64,000 bases of DNA from Lagopus muta (taxonomy: Eukaryota > Chordata > Aves > Galliformes > Phasianidae), in contig NC_064439.1 of assembly GCF_023343835.1 (NCBI RefSeq), positions 42,029,508-42,093,507 on the forward strand. The letters run 5' to 3'. The notes beneath the pieces were generated by a model. It ran no database searches and had not been told where the DNA came from. It was given only the letters and a program-made list of their open reading frames with translations. This document shows, piece by piece, positions 10,712-23,238 of this stretch. The first letter of the stretch is position 1; every line of letters starts with the position of its first letter. The translations under genes were made by a program, and so were the position numbers.

Positions 10712-12990
10712 CTTCATGTCAGCTGGATCTCTAGGTGCAGGTATGTGGTTGCATCAGCCCACACTTCTCCAACAATTGGCTGCTTGTTCCCAGCTCCACT
10801 CATTCTTTTTCAGGGAGCCAGATGCTGTAACCCAGAGCTCCATAAATAATCTATTACCTTCCTATTTGTAGTGTAACTTTTTATGAAAGGTCATCACCCT
10901 TTTTACCCACTGAAAAAAGCAATTGTGAACTCCCAGATAAAAGGAGTGAGCAATACTGAAAGTGAAGTTACATCTGTGGCTGCATTGGCTGTAGGGCCAG
11001 CTCATTTTGCAATTCATCACAGATTCAACTGCATCCTTCACCTGCTCATTAAGCCACAAGCCATTAAGTGTGGTTATGAGATACAAAGCTTGTGAAACTC
11101 CCTCTGTTGTAGGAGAGAGGTGGGGAGAGGAAGGAAGAGCCCCATTTACAGATGAAGTGCCATTTCCTAAATTCACACCATCCAGCAGACACCCAGCATA
11201 TAAAATGAGCATTTTGCTTGACAACGTAGAAACCTTCCCAAAATGTTCTCCCCCAGCAGTATCTTCAAAGGCACCACAGTGAGCTAAAGAAGCAGGCTTT
11301 TGCTTCTTGGGTCCCCAGGAACTTGGGAGACCACAGTGTGGCTTCCCAGGTGCATCTATGTGGGGGTATCCATAAATACCCTTCACCGTGCAAAATTGAG
11401 ACAGCAGATTGGAGGAAAACAGAAGAGCCAGGTAAGACTGGACCAAGCTATGAACTCTCCTTAGGATGCTGGATGTACACTTGTTGCCATTTTTTGTCAA
11501 CATATGTTTTGGATACATATGTGGAGTCTTACTGAATGTTTCCATCTGGGAGTGGAATTGAATTTGGCATCCCGTGCCATCACTGTCTGCCTGGTACAGC
11601 ACAGACAGTTGTGAAGCAGTTTCCACAGAAAAGTCTCTCAGAAAACAAGCACCACGCTCACCGTGCTAGAGAGAAGTTGTATCATTTCAACTGCAACCTC
11701 TTTGCTGGTTGGATGGCTCTGTTCCTCCCAGGCTTTGGGCACATTGCAGAAGTCAGTATTCTGTTCTTGCTCCATTAGCTCCTCCTCAACTGCCCAGACG
11801 GAACTTGCAGGCTTGGTGCAGAGCTGCCAAGTCCTGCTCAAGTGCAGAAATCTTGATGGTAGTAGCACTTAATACTGATGAGCCATAAGATGCTCATACA
11901 AGGTGCTTCCGACAAAGGAATCTCAAAGCATTTTAAAAAATTCAGTAAGTTTCCAAACACCACCTCTGCAAAGTCCTGGAACAGAGTCATCTGTATTTTA
12001 TGGAGAGAAAACTGAAGCACGGCAATTTGTTCAAGTTGGCCCAGTAGGCAACTGACAGATCTAAACACGAGTTGCAATTCCCCACTGACATCTGAACGTA
12101 TTAATTAACATCATGAGGGACCAGAAGCTCCCTTGGCATTACTTTATGTAGTCCTGGACATGCAGTTCATCTGTAGGCATCTTCATTCCTTGACTGCAAA
12201 ACTAAAACAGATCAAAAGTGCAGGTGCATCAGTGCACTAATGTATTCACTATTACAGTGTATTTTGAAGATGAAATTGTTGTAGTAACTGAAAAACAAAG
12301 ATGAAACTGGTGCATTTTAGAAGAACAAACACGTCCTGGTAATAGGCATGTTATAAACAGATGCACTAGGCTACATAACATCTAATTTTTACCAGCTTTA
12401 CAAAAAGAATTGTAGAACTCACAGTTTTTAAATCTACTGTACAAAGATACAGGAAAAAAAGCCATGTTAATAAATGATGACCTATAAATAAATCCCACTA
12501 AAAGTGATATGCAAATTCTAGATATGAGTAAGACTGATTATTTCAAGGTTTAAATTCTTTATTCCCAAGTATTACCATTTCTGGGAAAACAACGTTTATT
12601 TCATCGGTATATCTTCCATCTGGTTTTAATGATGATCATCAACATGATTTCTGTTTGCTGCTTTGGTTTTGTGTTTGTTTTATGGAAAGCAAGTAAAGCA
12701 AAACTTTTAGGAGTGTCCAGGTTTCAGTTTTAGTAAGCACTAACCATCATGTGTGCATCTGTCCAACACAACATTACAAAGTTCCCTGACAGTTTTGGGT
12801 TCTTTCATAATAGAGCTATTAATACATCTTTAAGGGTTACTACTTTTGTGGCAATTATTCACTGTGGCTTCGACAAGAAGAGACTCCAGTAGATCACTAG
12901 ATCTCAACATTTGTCATGCCAGAGTGGTATGAGATTGCTAGGTAGAGAATCAGAGGTACTATGTTTCAGCAGGATTACTTTGGCAACTTA

Positions 12991-14032
12991 GAATCACAGA
13001 ATCATTAAGGTTGGACAAGACCACTAAGACCACCACCAACCCACCCCACCATGCCCACGTCCCTCAGTGCCACATCCACACGGTCCTTCAACACCTCCAG
13101 GGACGGTGACTGCACCACCTCCCTGGGCAGCCTGTGCCACTGCATCACTGCTCGTCCTGAGAAGAAATTCTTCCTCATACCCAACCTGAACCCTCCCTGG
13201 TGCAACATGAGGCCATTTCCTCTCATCCCATCATTGTTACCTGGGAGCAGAGGCCAACCCCCACCCCACCACTCCTCCTTTCATGCAGCTGTAGAGAGCA
13301 ATCAGGTCTCCCCTGAGCCTCCACTTGAGGCTCCTCCAGACTGAACAATCCCAGCTCCCTCAGCTGCTCCCCATAAGACTCGTGTTCCAGATCCCTCACA
13401 GCTTCATTGTCCTTCTCTGGTCACACTCCAGGGTCTTGATGTCCTTCTTGTAGTGAGGGCCCAAAACTGAGCACAGCACTTGAGGTGTAGCCTCACCAGT
13501 GCTGAGCACAGAGGGACGATCATCTCCCTGCTCCTGATGGCCACACTATTTCTGATACAAGCCAGGATGCCATAGGCCTTCTTGGCCCCTTGTGCACTCT
13601 GCTGGCACACTTTCAGCTAGCTGTTCACCAACATCCCCAGCTCCTTTTTTTCCCCAGCTTTCCAGCCGCTCTGCCCCAAGCCTGCAGCCCTGTATGGGGT
13701 TGCAGTGGCCAAAGTTCAGGACCCAGCACTTGACCTTGTTGAAGCCCGCACAACTGCCTCTGTCCATCGAACCATCCTGGCCAGAAACCCCTGAAGGGCC
13801 TTCCCACCCTCAAGACCAACACTTCCTCTCAGTTTGGTGTCACATGAAAATTTACTGAGGGTTGGTCCCCTTGCCGAGATTATCAATATAGATATTAAAT
13901 GGGGTCATCCCCAACACAGATCCATGGGGAACACCACTTGTGACTGGACACCAAGTGGATTTAACTCCATTCACCATCACTCCCTGTGCTCAGCCACCCA
14001 GCCAGTTTTTTACCCAGAGAAGAGTACACCAA
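12991..14032 (-). mobile_element. CR1 LINE, 3' ~1 kb with decayed RT-end coding sequence
   Basis: Read on the minus strand, the element ends with the CR1 terminal octamer-like repeat (GAATCACAGAATCATT on the plus strand at its left edge). It carries the 3' part of the CR1 ORF2 product. Open pieces include [20 protein letters not shown] (13404-13610) and FRLGMRKNFFSGRAVMQWHR (13005-13226), which are diagnostic of the CR1 reverse-transcriptase C-terminal region. The frame is interrupted, so it is a dead copy. It is the longest CR1 piece in the window and ends about 500 bp before the LZTFL1 CpG island. Confidence 0.9.
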
Positions 14033-14514
14033 ATGGCATGAAATTTGCAGCATGTCACACTGTAACACGGTGCAAAAATCTCAGTGCCAAACAGGGCTCT
14101 TAAAACTGGTTTACCAATTAGAAAGCTTACAAACTCATGTCTGCTTAATCTTTTTTAATCATAACTTCCCACCCATTTTGCACACCTCTACCCCCATGCC
14201 GTGATTTCTGTTTCCAGGGTTTTCGGACAAGGAGGTGATGTGGCATACAGCACAGCAAGCCAGGAGAGAGGTGGAGGACAAGAAAGATTTGCAGTGGTGC
14301 TCTGCAAAGCGTATCGGCTGTGGGAAGGAGAGGAATCGGATCAACATTCGGGTGACAGGTCAGCCTGCTGGTAAGAGGTCAACCTTCCTAACCACAGCCC
14401 GATGGCCTTGTTTTCCTTAGCCATGCGCTGTAACTGAGATTAAACTGAGATTAAAAGCATCCCCTGAAGAAAGAAGGAAGACTGAAAAAAACAAAACCAA
14501 AAAAATTAAGACGC

Positions 14515-14860
14515 TCATCGGCAGCGCCACCTGGGCTGCGCGGCGATCAGCGCGCATGCGCACAGGGTGACGGGCAGGGGATAGGGCCGGCGGGGCGGCC
14601 GGCGCTCGTGACGTATGCAGGCCGCAGCCAATAGGAGAGCGGCGAGGGCGCTCACGAGGCTGCGTTCCCCATGGCAACGGCCGGCCTGTAGTCATAACCG
14701 CCTCAACCGCCGCCTGGGCTGCCGCGTCGCCATGGTGAGTGCCGGGCTGTGGCGCTGCCGCGGGGCGCGGAGCTCTGGCTGGTCGGCTGACTGCGGAGCT
14801 TGCTTTATTTCCCCGCGTTCCCTTCGCTCTCGAGCTCCGTGCTCCGTTTCCAGCCCTGAA
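14515..14860 (+). promoter_or_regulatory. LZTFL1 CpG-island promoter
   Basis: A GC- and CpG-rich stretch surrounds the LZTFL1 start codon. Visible motifs are an exact NRF1 palindrome GCGCATGCGC (14552-14561), a CRE-like TGACGTA (14609-14615), a CCAAT box (14628-14632) and an X-box-like inverted pair (14664-14678, listed separately). There is no TATA box. This is a typical housekeeping-type promoter; the exact start site cannot be fixed from sequence. Confidence 0.8.
14664..14678 (+). promoter_or_regulatory. X-box-like (RFX) site in LZTFL1 promoter
   Basis: GTTCCC-CAT-GGCAAC consists of two inverted half-sites separated by 3 bp. This is close to the RFX-factor X-box found in promoters of ciliary genes, and it lies 54 bp upstream of the ATG. 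The left half deviates from ideal GTTGCC at one base and the spacer is 3 bp rather than the commonest 2 bp. Confidence 0.5.
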
Positions 14861-17800
14861 GGACACGTTGTCCAGCTGCAGACCTGTACGGCCCTTTCTG
14901 CTTCTTTCAGTGAGTGCTCTCTGTATGCTCCCATCCTTGTCCGCAGGCGGAGCTGGGCCTTAACGAGCACCACCAGAACGAAGCCATCAACTATATGCGC
15001 TTTGCTCGTTTCAAGCGTGGCCTGTGTCTCAAAACAGTGGATTCGTGCTTCCAGGACCTTAAGGACAGCAGGTACCTCTGGGAGTCTGTGTTGTGTGGTA
15101 CGATGGAGCCTAAACACAACCAGCTCTAATGGAAATAACCACAGGTTGAAATGATGTAGGGGATGGCTTTCCTTACCTTACATTTGTATGTTCTTATTGA
15201 TGAAGGAATGCTTTAATGGTTTAATTGCTTTAATGGTTTTAAGTTGAGGGAGGGAAGATTTAGGTTGGATGTCAGGGGGAAGTTCTTGACTATGAGAGTG
15301 GTGAGGTGCTGGAACAGCTGCCCAGAGAGGTTTGGATGCCCCGTCCCTGGAGGTGTTCAAGGCCAGGTTGGATGGGGCCCTGGGCAGCCTGGTCTAGTAT
15401 TAAATGGGGAGGTCGGTGGCCCTGTCTGCAGCAGGAGGGTTGGAGCTTTATGAGGTCCCTTCCAACCCTGGCCATACTGTGGATCTATGAAAAATCACTC
15501 AGTGATTTTTTTCCAAATGTTAAAAATCAAATCTTTTTAAAACTTAGTTATGCGAATTCTTAGAAGTTAACACAGGTTGTGTGACACTTCCTTATACCTT
15601 TCTTCTTCTGTGTGCATTTCTGTAAGGAAATAATATTCATGATTTTAGTGTTACCGACAGAAAATGTAAAGACAACAACTAGCTACTAATCTCATTAATA
15701 ACTGCTGACAGTGGACATCTTCAGGAGGCTGCTGCGTTACATACAAGTAATATCTAATGTGGTGAGGTCTCATAACAGTGCAAAATCTTTATCTTTGTCA
15801 GAGGTGACTCACCTTGACTTCTCCATTCAGGCTTGTTGAGGAGACCTTCACAGTTGATGAGGTGGCAGACATGCTGGATGGGCTGCAGACCATTGTACAC
15901 AGTGAAGTGGAGTCCGAGCTCATAAATACAACGTACACCAATGTTTTACTTCTGCGCCAGCTCTTTTCACAGGCTGAGAAATGGTACCTTAAGTTACAGA
16001 CAGACATCTCTGAATTGGAGAATCGGTAATGTATATTTGGCCATATAGAATGTCTTCCAATAACAAAAAGGCCTTCCAAATATTGATTATCTGCATGCTT
16101 TTCCTAACCATAGAAACCTATGCTTTTTCTCTTATATCAATGACAAATTAGTGTCAAGACTTCTATCAATAACCTGGGGGGGGATACATGAAACTTTCAA
16201 ATTTGTCAGGTAGATGCTTTTATTGGTTATGTTTGTACTTGTTAATCAGTTGACAGCAGGTGGTAGGAGTTAACTAAAAAGTACTTGTGTATATCTTACA
16301 GTTTTGGTGCATTTTCCATACCATTGGATGACGTTATCTATTGCACTTACTGTACCTGCATGGGATTTCTGTACTTCTCACAAGGATCTTATGTGCAACA
16401 AAAAGCATTAGCCTGGTAAAATGTGTTTCGTAGCTTGGTTCATTTATTAAATAAATGCCTCCCTTTGCTTTTGTTTTCAAGAGAACTGTTGGAACAGGTT
16501 GCAGAGTTTGAAAAGTCGGAATTCACATCTTCAAACAAGAAGGTAGTTCTATTTTAAAATATAATAATATGGAGTCATGACAGCTGTTTGAAACAGTTAT
16601 TTAGTACTTCTTCCTCACGCTTAAAATAGCAAAAAAAGATGTTCAAAGTAATCTTAGAAGTCTTCAAATAGCATTTTACAGTTCAGCACCAAGCCTCACA
16701 CCAAGTTGTCTCAGCTGTTTCCAGACTGCAGATTCTTTGCCCTCTGGCATGCCTCATAATCCTGATCCCAGAGTCAGTCAGACCAGGGATGTGTTGGAGC
16801 CTCTGCTCCTGGGTTCCCTTCCCCTGCAGGCTGGGGTGAAACTGGGACAGGTAAGTGTGCTGGGCTTTGTCCCAGCCTGGGAGACCTTCACCCTAACCCT
16901 GCAGTACAGGTGTGACTCTAGCTTATCTTGTATGATTAGCAATGTAGTGTATTTGTTTTGTAGCTTAAGTGTATATTCAGTTAATATATATTTGAATACT
17001 TAAAATAGTAATTAAGATTATTTTGACATCTGAAAATATATATATATATTTTTTTTTACTTACAATCAATAAAAATTTTTTTCTCTCTTCTGAACTCTGT
17101 CCTTTGGTGGTTATGGATCAGTAGCCTTTTGTAAATTCAGGTTTGCACACCCTTTCTGACTATATACAGTATTGTTGTTGAGCTTTAGCTGAATATGTAA
17201 TTTAAGAGCCAAGGTACCACTAAAAATGAAACTGAAATAAAAGATGGTTCATTTGGTTTGTAAAAGAAAATTGAATGGACTGTTAATAGTTATTTTACAG
17301 ACTAAATGAATAGTTCTCTTCCTTCTGTATAATTTAATGGTTTAACCTCTGTTATTTCTTTAGCCCAATGCAGAGCTCATTAAACCAAAACTGGCTCCCA
17401 TAAATGAAGGAGGGTCAGAGCTGCTAAACAAGGTAAGAATTTGTCTCTTGATTCAGAGACTGGCTGCCCAGGGCCCATCCAACCTGGCCTTGAACACCTC
17501 CAGGGATGGACGGGGCATCCACAACCTCTCTGAGCAGCCTGTTCCAGCACCTCACCATCTCATTGTCAAGGACTTCCCCCTGACATGCAACCTAAATCTC
17601 CCCTCCCTCAACTTACAACCATTTCCCCTTGTCCTGCTGTTATCTGCCCTTGTTGGTAGAGTTGGCTCCCCTCCTGTTTGTAGGCTCCCTTTAGGTATTG
17701 AAAGGCTGCAAGGAGCTGCAAAATATTTACCTGCCTATTGATTGAAAATACAAGTGATAAGCAGCAATGAGAACTGCACGTCCAAATGTGCAGTTTGGTT

Positions 17801-20800
17801 TACTGGGAATCTTGATACTCGCAGGAGAGTGACTGCACCGTTCCCAATTCAGTAAAATAAGGACTAATTTTAAGTGAGAGGACTTACAGGTTCTTACAGG
17901 TTACAGCAGAACTGGAGACTCACATTTCTTGCTGACAGAGACAGGAAACAATGATTTGCAGGATAGGCTTTAGGAAGAAATCAGTAGTCCTTATCAGCAA
18001 GGGTATTTTTAAAAGCATTTACAAGTGTGATTGTTTTCATAAGCCATGAAACACATTTTCTTACTGGAAGTACTCGGAAAATTCAAAATAGCACGAGTCT
18101 GTAAACTCTTTCTTTTTTATTTACCCAAAGACAGTTGCTTGTCTCCAAGAAGAAAATGAAAAATTGAAGACCAGACTTAAGACAATAGAAACACAGGTAA
18201 ATTTCCTGTAAGCTTGGATGCTTACTGCTGGTTACATATTATTAAAAAATCTAAATAAGAATTCCATGGCTATTATTTTCATATTTTCAATTAAAATACA
18301 TATGAGGCGTTACATTTTCCGTGTGTTACAGGCTACAGCTGCACTAGATGAAAAATCCAAACTAGAGAAGTCCCTGAAGGATCTGCAGATGATCCAGGGA
18401 GATCAAAAGGTAAATATAACTAGGATTTGTACCCCAATCACTGCTGTTTTACACTATTGCCCACGTTGGTATGTTTCTTTTCTAGCAGGTACAAAACTTC
18501 AGATTAGTATTGTCGTGTTCCTGCAAGCATTGTCACACTCGTGCTGCTCTGTCAGTCAGCAGATAATGCAGTCTGCTGGTTTATTTTATGACATAGGTTT
18601 TGTGTCCAATAGACCATGCTACATTCTTACCAAAGTATGATTCCAGGTACTGTCACAAAGTAGCATTCCAGAGTTGATACTCTCAAGAGCAATGCCTGTA
18701 CTAACAGATACAAATACATTTTTGTGTTCCTTCCCACTTAATCTTTTTTATGGCAACAGTAAAACACTAATGCTTTCAAACATATCAATCAATCAACAAT
18801 ATCAATATCAACATGGACTTGCTTCATCTCAGTTCAGACTTTATAAACCCAAATGCTTACAGATGTGTCCTGATCCCATATTCCTGAAGTTTTGCTACAG
18901 ACATCAGTGAGCATGGGTCAGATGACAGAGGTTGATCATCTTTCTACTACTTGAAGCTGTTAGCCTTTTCTATAAATGTTGATTCAGGCATAGTGATTAT
19001 TTGCTGCAGAAAAAGGCCTAAAAATTAACACTCATGTAAGTTGGCACATAAATCCTTTCATGTCACATTGGTATTTTTGTCTGTACCCTTATTTTGATAC
19101 TTAGAATTTTCTACAGTGTGTCAATTTATAGTTGTTTCTTAAATCTAAAGCATTTCAGTGCAAACTTTTAACAAAATTAGAACACTTTAATCCCAGCCTT
19201 TTGAGAGCCTTCTTGAATTCCAGCTGTATTGACAGACTTGAAATTCAGTGTCATAAAACATTTCCACTTTGATTTTTCTCATTTTAATCTTCATTTCTTT
19301 TTATTTTGCTTACTCACTGGTTTATGGTATGTACTTATTTTTCTTAGTACTTTTCAGTTATATCTAATAACTTTCAAAATCTGTATTCAATAATACTGTT
19401 TAATAGGGAACTTGGTATATCCATCAGGGCAAATGTTTTTGTTATCTGTTTTCTTACGCCTTACATTATTAAAGGTTTACTATTGCAGGATTTTATTAAA
19501 TCCTGGACATTGGTGCTTGTTGTTTTAAAAGATTGGAAGCAAATCTCTTCCTACTTTTCTGGTTAAATCTGAATTTGCCTGAATGTCAGGGCAGCCAAGT
19601 ACCTGCAGCATTCATGTTCAAACTTACTCTCTCTTCATCTGTCACTTTCTTCTCCAGCTTTCACTCTGTATTGCTGTGTGTGTATGTAGTTGAAACTAGC
19701 TAGGAAATACAGTGCTAATGTATAGAGCTTAATTTAATTAATGAGTGTATTAGTTATTTGGAGAAAATGCTACGTTTTGTCCGGTTTCTTCTCATGTCTT
19801 TATGAGATGGGTGACAATACAATCATATGAACCCAGATGCACGTTAAGGAGCAGTTCTCAGCTTCTGTAGACAAACAAATGACTGCCGAGTCACAGCTTG
19901 TTTTAGTTCAGCAGACTTTTCTTCTGGTTTTTAATAGTTTAATAAGGTTCCACAGGCCAGGTGTGTTCCACACGAGGGGAGCAATGATTCTGGTGGATCA
20001 GGTTAGCACAAGGACATAGAATTTTTTTTGCATCATTGTCTGATTTCAGTGGTACAGTTCAGAAGAGATGGGGATCATTCTGACCCAAAATAAAGTGTGG
20101 TGCTTTTCAGCATCACAGTTTTGAACTCAGTTCCAAAATTCACTTTTTTCTGTGCAGGTACCATTATCAGTTGGTGTCTTACACTGACTACAAAGGAGCA
20201 GAGCTTCCTTAGTTCTAGATTTCTGTTCTTTTTAAGGTTCTGGTAGTTGAGCCTCATCCTGAGTCACTGTATTTTTGAGAGTATGAAGTTTACCTTTTGT
20301 ACCTGAGAGTGATTTTTTCAAATGGAATCCACAGAACAGTTACACAAGTATGTTTTGTTACCTGGGACTGATTGCCAGAAGAGTTTGGGTTGTTTCATGT
20401 CATAAGGATGTGAAGATTCCTCTTGAACAGTGCAGTATCAGTACCTGACTGCTAACATGGTCCTTAACACTTTCATCCTTCCCTTCATGTAGTATGTTTC
20501 ATCATGTGGTTTCACCTCACATCTAAAGAAGGGAAACACAAGATCTTGAAACCTCAGCTGGGCAGAGGAGCCATTTCAGCTGTCTTAAAAATGCATTTAT
20601 TTACAAGTTGTTGTTGTTTGTGTTAAAAATTACCCAGTGCTTTAACCAACTTTGTTAGTTAACTTCCTTTGTTAAATGACTTTCTCACTGGAGCACTTTT
20701 AGTTTGTGCTTTAGAGGAACAGGGCAAACGTAAGTCATAAAAATTAAGGTGTACCCATTTCTGTGGAGTTTTGCATCTGACACTTCAAATATTCTTTTTC

Positions 20801-22335
20801 ATTTAACGTACTTTAAATATTTCTTCTTTTGAAGACTGATGTAAACAAGGATATCGTTGAACTGGAGAATAAAGTGGCAGCTTTGAAATGTCAGTTTGAG
20901 AAGACTTTGAGTGATTCTACTGCAAACCAAAAGTTCCTGGAAGAGAATTTGGTGACAACAAAACATGACTTGCTTAAGGTTCAGGATCAGCTATCCACAG
21001 CTGAGAAGGTTGGCATTTGATTGTAATGTAAAGCTCCTTACTCACTTCTTGCCTGATTAATAAGTGAACAAGAACACAGAATTTATTGGGTCACGTTTGT
21101 TACTTAATTTTCATTGTTTACTACGCATTTTTGTTACTTCATTGGAAACACGTTATGTGTAGAACAGCAAAACCAGAGTGAACATCATGATTTTAATGAA
21201 ATAACATTTAAAAATTGTGCATGTGTTTGCATAGAAACTTTTAACTTAGAACAGTGTTCCCAGTCTTCAGAAGATTTGTGTGATTTCCATAGAAAATGAG
21301 ACTTGTGTTTGTCCTTCCCACTGATGTCCTTTAAATCTACCAGCTGGTTTCATCTACGTTTGGATAAGGAATAGAACTGCTGTTTTGAAACTTGAGCAGG
21401 AAAAGCTCATATTTTAGAAAATGTATTAGCCTGGTTTTCACAACGTGTAAGTAATATGTTGGTACTGTTATGTAGGAGTTAGAGAAGAAGTTTCAGCAAA
21501 CAGCTGCCTACCGCAACATGAAGGAAATTCTTACTAAGAAGAACGAGCTGATAAAGGATCTACGAAGAAGGCTTTCCAAGTAAGTGCTGTTCAGTCTGAA
21601 CAAGATCCACATTCTGCTCCTTTATATGCTTTTATAAATACAAAACTCTCTAAAACCAGACTAGAAATCCAAGGGAAACTTTGTAGTAGGCTGTTCCCTG
21701 GTTTTTGAAAAGCCAGTCCTTTATAGCTAGATGTTAGGTGTATGGGATTGAGTTGTGCCTGCATGACATTAGTGAGTGGTAGCTAACCACAGCAGCAACA
21801 CAGAGGTACAGGTGGGAAATGTACCAGTTACTTTGGCAGTGTCTTATTTCTTCTACATTTCTTTATGGGAATGATAATTGGTACAGTATGTAAGCAAGGT
21901 TAGGCTCATACTGAGTAAATAAGGATATGTGCTGGCCTTGTATCAGGTAGGAAATTATCCTTCTGCAAATGGCAAGTGAGCACTGGCAACATGGATGCCT
22001 TAGATGTGTTCTGTAGGAGGACAGAGGTGGAACTTCTAAACTTCTGTTTGTATACTGGGATTTGTGAGTAGAGTCTTATTCATGCTTTCAAGCTACTATT
22101 TGGTAAACTGGCCAATTTTAAAAGCAGAAAGTACTCTGGAAAGTATATACTATAATATTGTACTGTCTGTGCCCTTAGGCACTTGTTGAATCTTGACAGG
22201 GCTGCACCACTAGTGGGAGCAATTCATTACTTAGGTTTCATATTTTCATTAGAGACAAAGTGTCTCTCAGCTATTTTCTACTCTGTTTTGATTTTATTTT
22301 ATTTTTTTATCCTCAGATATGAGCCAGAAGACTGA
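14732..22335 (+). CDS. LZTFL1: Leucine zipper transcription factor-like 1 (LZTFL1)
   Basis: In mammals this cytosolic protein binds the BBSome and controls its entry into cilia; human defects cause Bardet-Biedl syndrome 17. Ten coding exons: 14732-14734, 14947-15071, 15831-16025, 16482-16542, 17364-17432, 18131-18196, 18332-18409, 20835-21008, 21476-21579, 22317-22335. All join in phase to 297 aa (human 299). The first coding exon holds only the ATG, followed at once by GTGAGT. The N-terminal part ([20 protein letters not shown]) is near-identical to human. From about residue 95 the protein is almost wholly coiled coil (for example [18 protein letters not shown]), ending LSKYEPED. Chicken-type differences include TVACLQEEN for human EILRLQEEN. 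The donor after exon 8 (AAG|GTTGGC) is weak. CR1 fragments lie in the introns after exons 2 and 5. Confidence 0.96.
15236..15490 (+). mobile_element. CR1 LINE 3' fragment in LZTFL1 intron 2
   Basis: It contains TTGGATGTCAGGGGGAAGTT, GTCCCTGGAGGTGTTCAAGG and GAGGTCCCTTCCAACCCTGG, all CR1 3'-end hallmarks. It has the same orientation as the host gene and is not near a splice site. Confidence 0.85.
17452..17718 (-). mobile_element. CR1 LINE 3' fragment in LZTFL1 intron 5
   Basis: Antisense CR1 sequence (CTTGAACACCTCCAGGGATG, CCCTTGTCCTGCTGTTATCT) begins about 20 bp after the exon 5 donor at 17433. It belongs to the same subfamily type as the 15236 copy, in the opposite orientation, and lacks the extreme 3' repeat. 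Confidence 0.85.
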
Positions 22336-23232
22336 GCTACCAAAAGCTGACATAGGAAGAGCGGTGTTATTTTTAATCAAATTTTGTTTAAAATAATGTA
22401 CAATTTGCTTCTAGTGCTTAAAATAACTTTCTATTAATACTAAAAGGATGCTGAAACTTCTACCCTTCCTTATAAACCCATAGTTTATTACTCTTAGTTT
22501 CTGTAGTCATGTTTTAAGTTAATCATCAACATTCCTTGAGAAATAACAAGCAGCATCTTATTGAAGATCTGAGGCGATTCTTTACAAAGAAAGGAATTTA
22601 TTTTTGTTAAGAAAAGGGGGGAAAAAAATATTAGGTTTTTAGTGGTGTCTCTGAGGTGAAAACTGCAGTGGTTTTATGGAGTATGGTTCATGTAGCCATG
22701 AAGTGGCATCGTTTGTGAAAACTGTGTTGGTAGCAGTAAAAAGTAGGAGGGAAGAAGAAAGAAACATGCTGATTCTATAGCATAAGTTCACACTGAGTGT
22801 CCGATCTCTCTGCAAAATGTGACCAGTAACATTTTGCTAGAGGCTATTCATTAGGTAGTGAGAGAAATATGCTTCACAGGAGAAGCAGTGAACTCTTTAA
22901 GGGGGGAAAAAAACCCCAAAAACAACACTAATTGGAGCTATGCTTTTTCACTTTATTTGAAACAAATGTTCACATTAGGATACAGATTCTGATTTTCTTC
23001 ATTACTTTTGATGTTAAAGTGACAATCTGAAAAAGCATGAGGAAGTGGCTTATAGAACAGCTTTCTTAAGAAATAAGTTATTGTAGATGTTTTCGCCTCC
23101 TTTCTTATTGTAACCTCACTGGAAAACAGTTTACTCAAGCCTTCACAGAAGACCTTGTATTTAGCTGACAGCCTCTTTATAGTGCATTGTACTTGTTTTT
23201 TTCTGTTCATATGTATGTTGTATGTTACTCTA

Positions 23233-23238
23233 AATAAA
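23233..23238 (+). terminator. LZTFL1 poly(A) signal AATAAA
   Basis: This is the first AATAAA downstream of the LZTFL1 stop and gives a 3'UTR of about 0.9 kb. A T-rich stretch follows. The actual cleavage site is not visible. Confidence 0.6.

Larger units (their letters stand above)
4375..12990. other. CCR9-LZTFL1 intergenic interval, no gene supported
   Basis: Apart from the entries listed separately (candidate CCR9 promoter, CpG cluster, two CR1 tails, T-rich tract), nothing here resembles a known protein. Many short open frames exist, the longest being a 254-codon frame on the minus strand at 10862-11626 with no recognisable domain. CCR9 5' non-coding exons may lie here but cannot be placed from sequence alone. 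Confidence 0.5.

Noticed and set aside
13005-13858. Several overlapping open frames of 65-97 codons
   Set aside because: All lie inside a CR1 LINE; the minus-strand ones are remnants of its reverse transcriptase, the others are shadows.
14417-15117. Two minus-strand open frames opposite the LZTFL1 start
   Set aside because: Low-complexity Ala/Arg-rich translations of the CpG island, antisense to a clear gene; no domain.
14615-15154. Long plus-strand open frame over the LZTFL1 promoter and first exons
   Set aside because: It runs through the CpG island, the intron 1 splice sites and exon 2 in the wrong frame; GC-rich sequence gives long chance frames.
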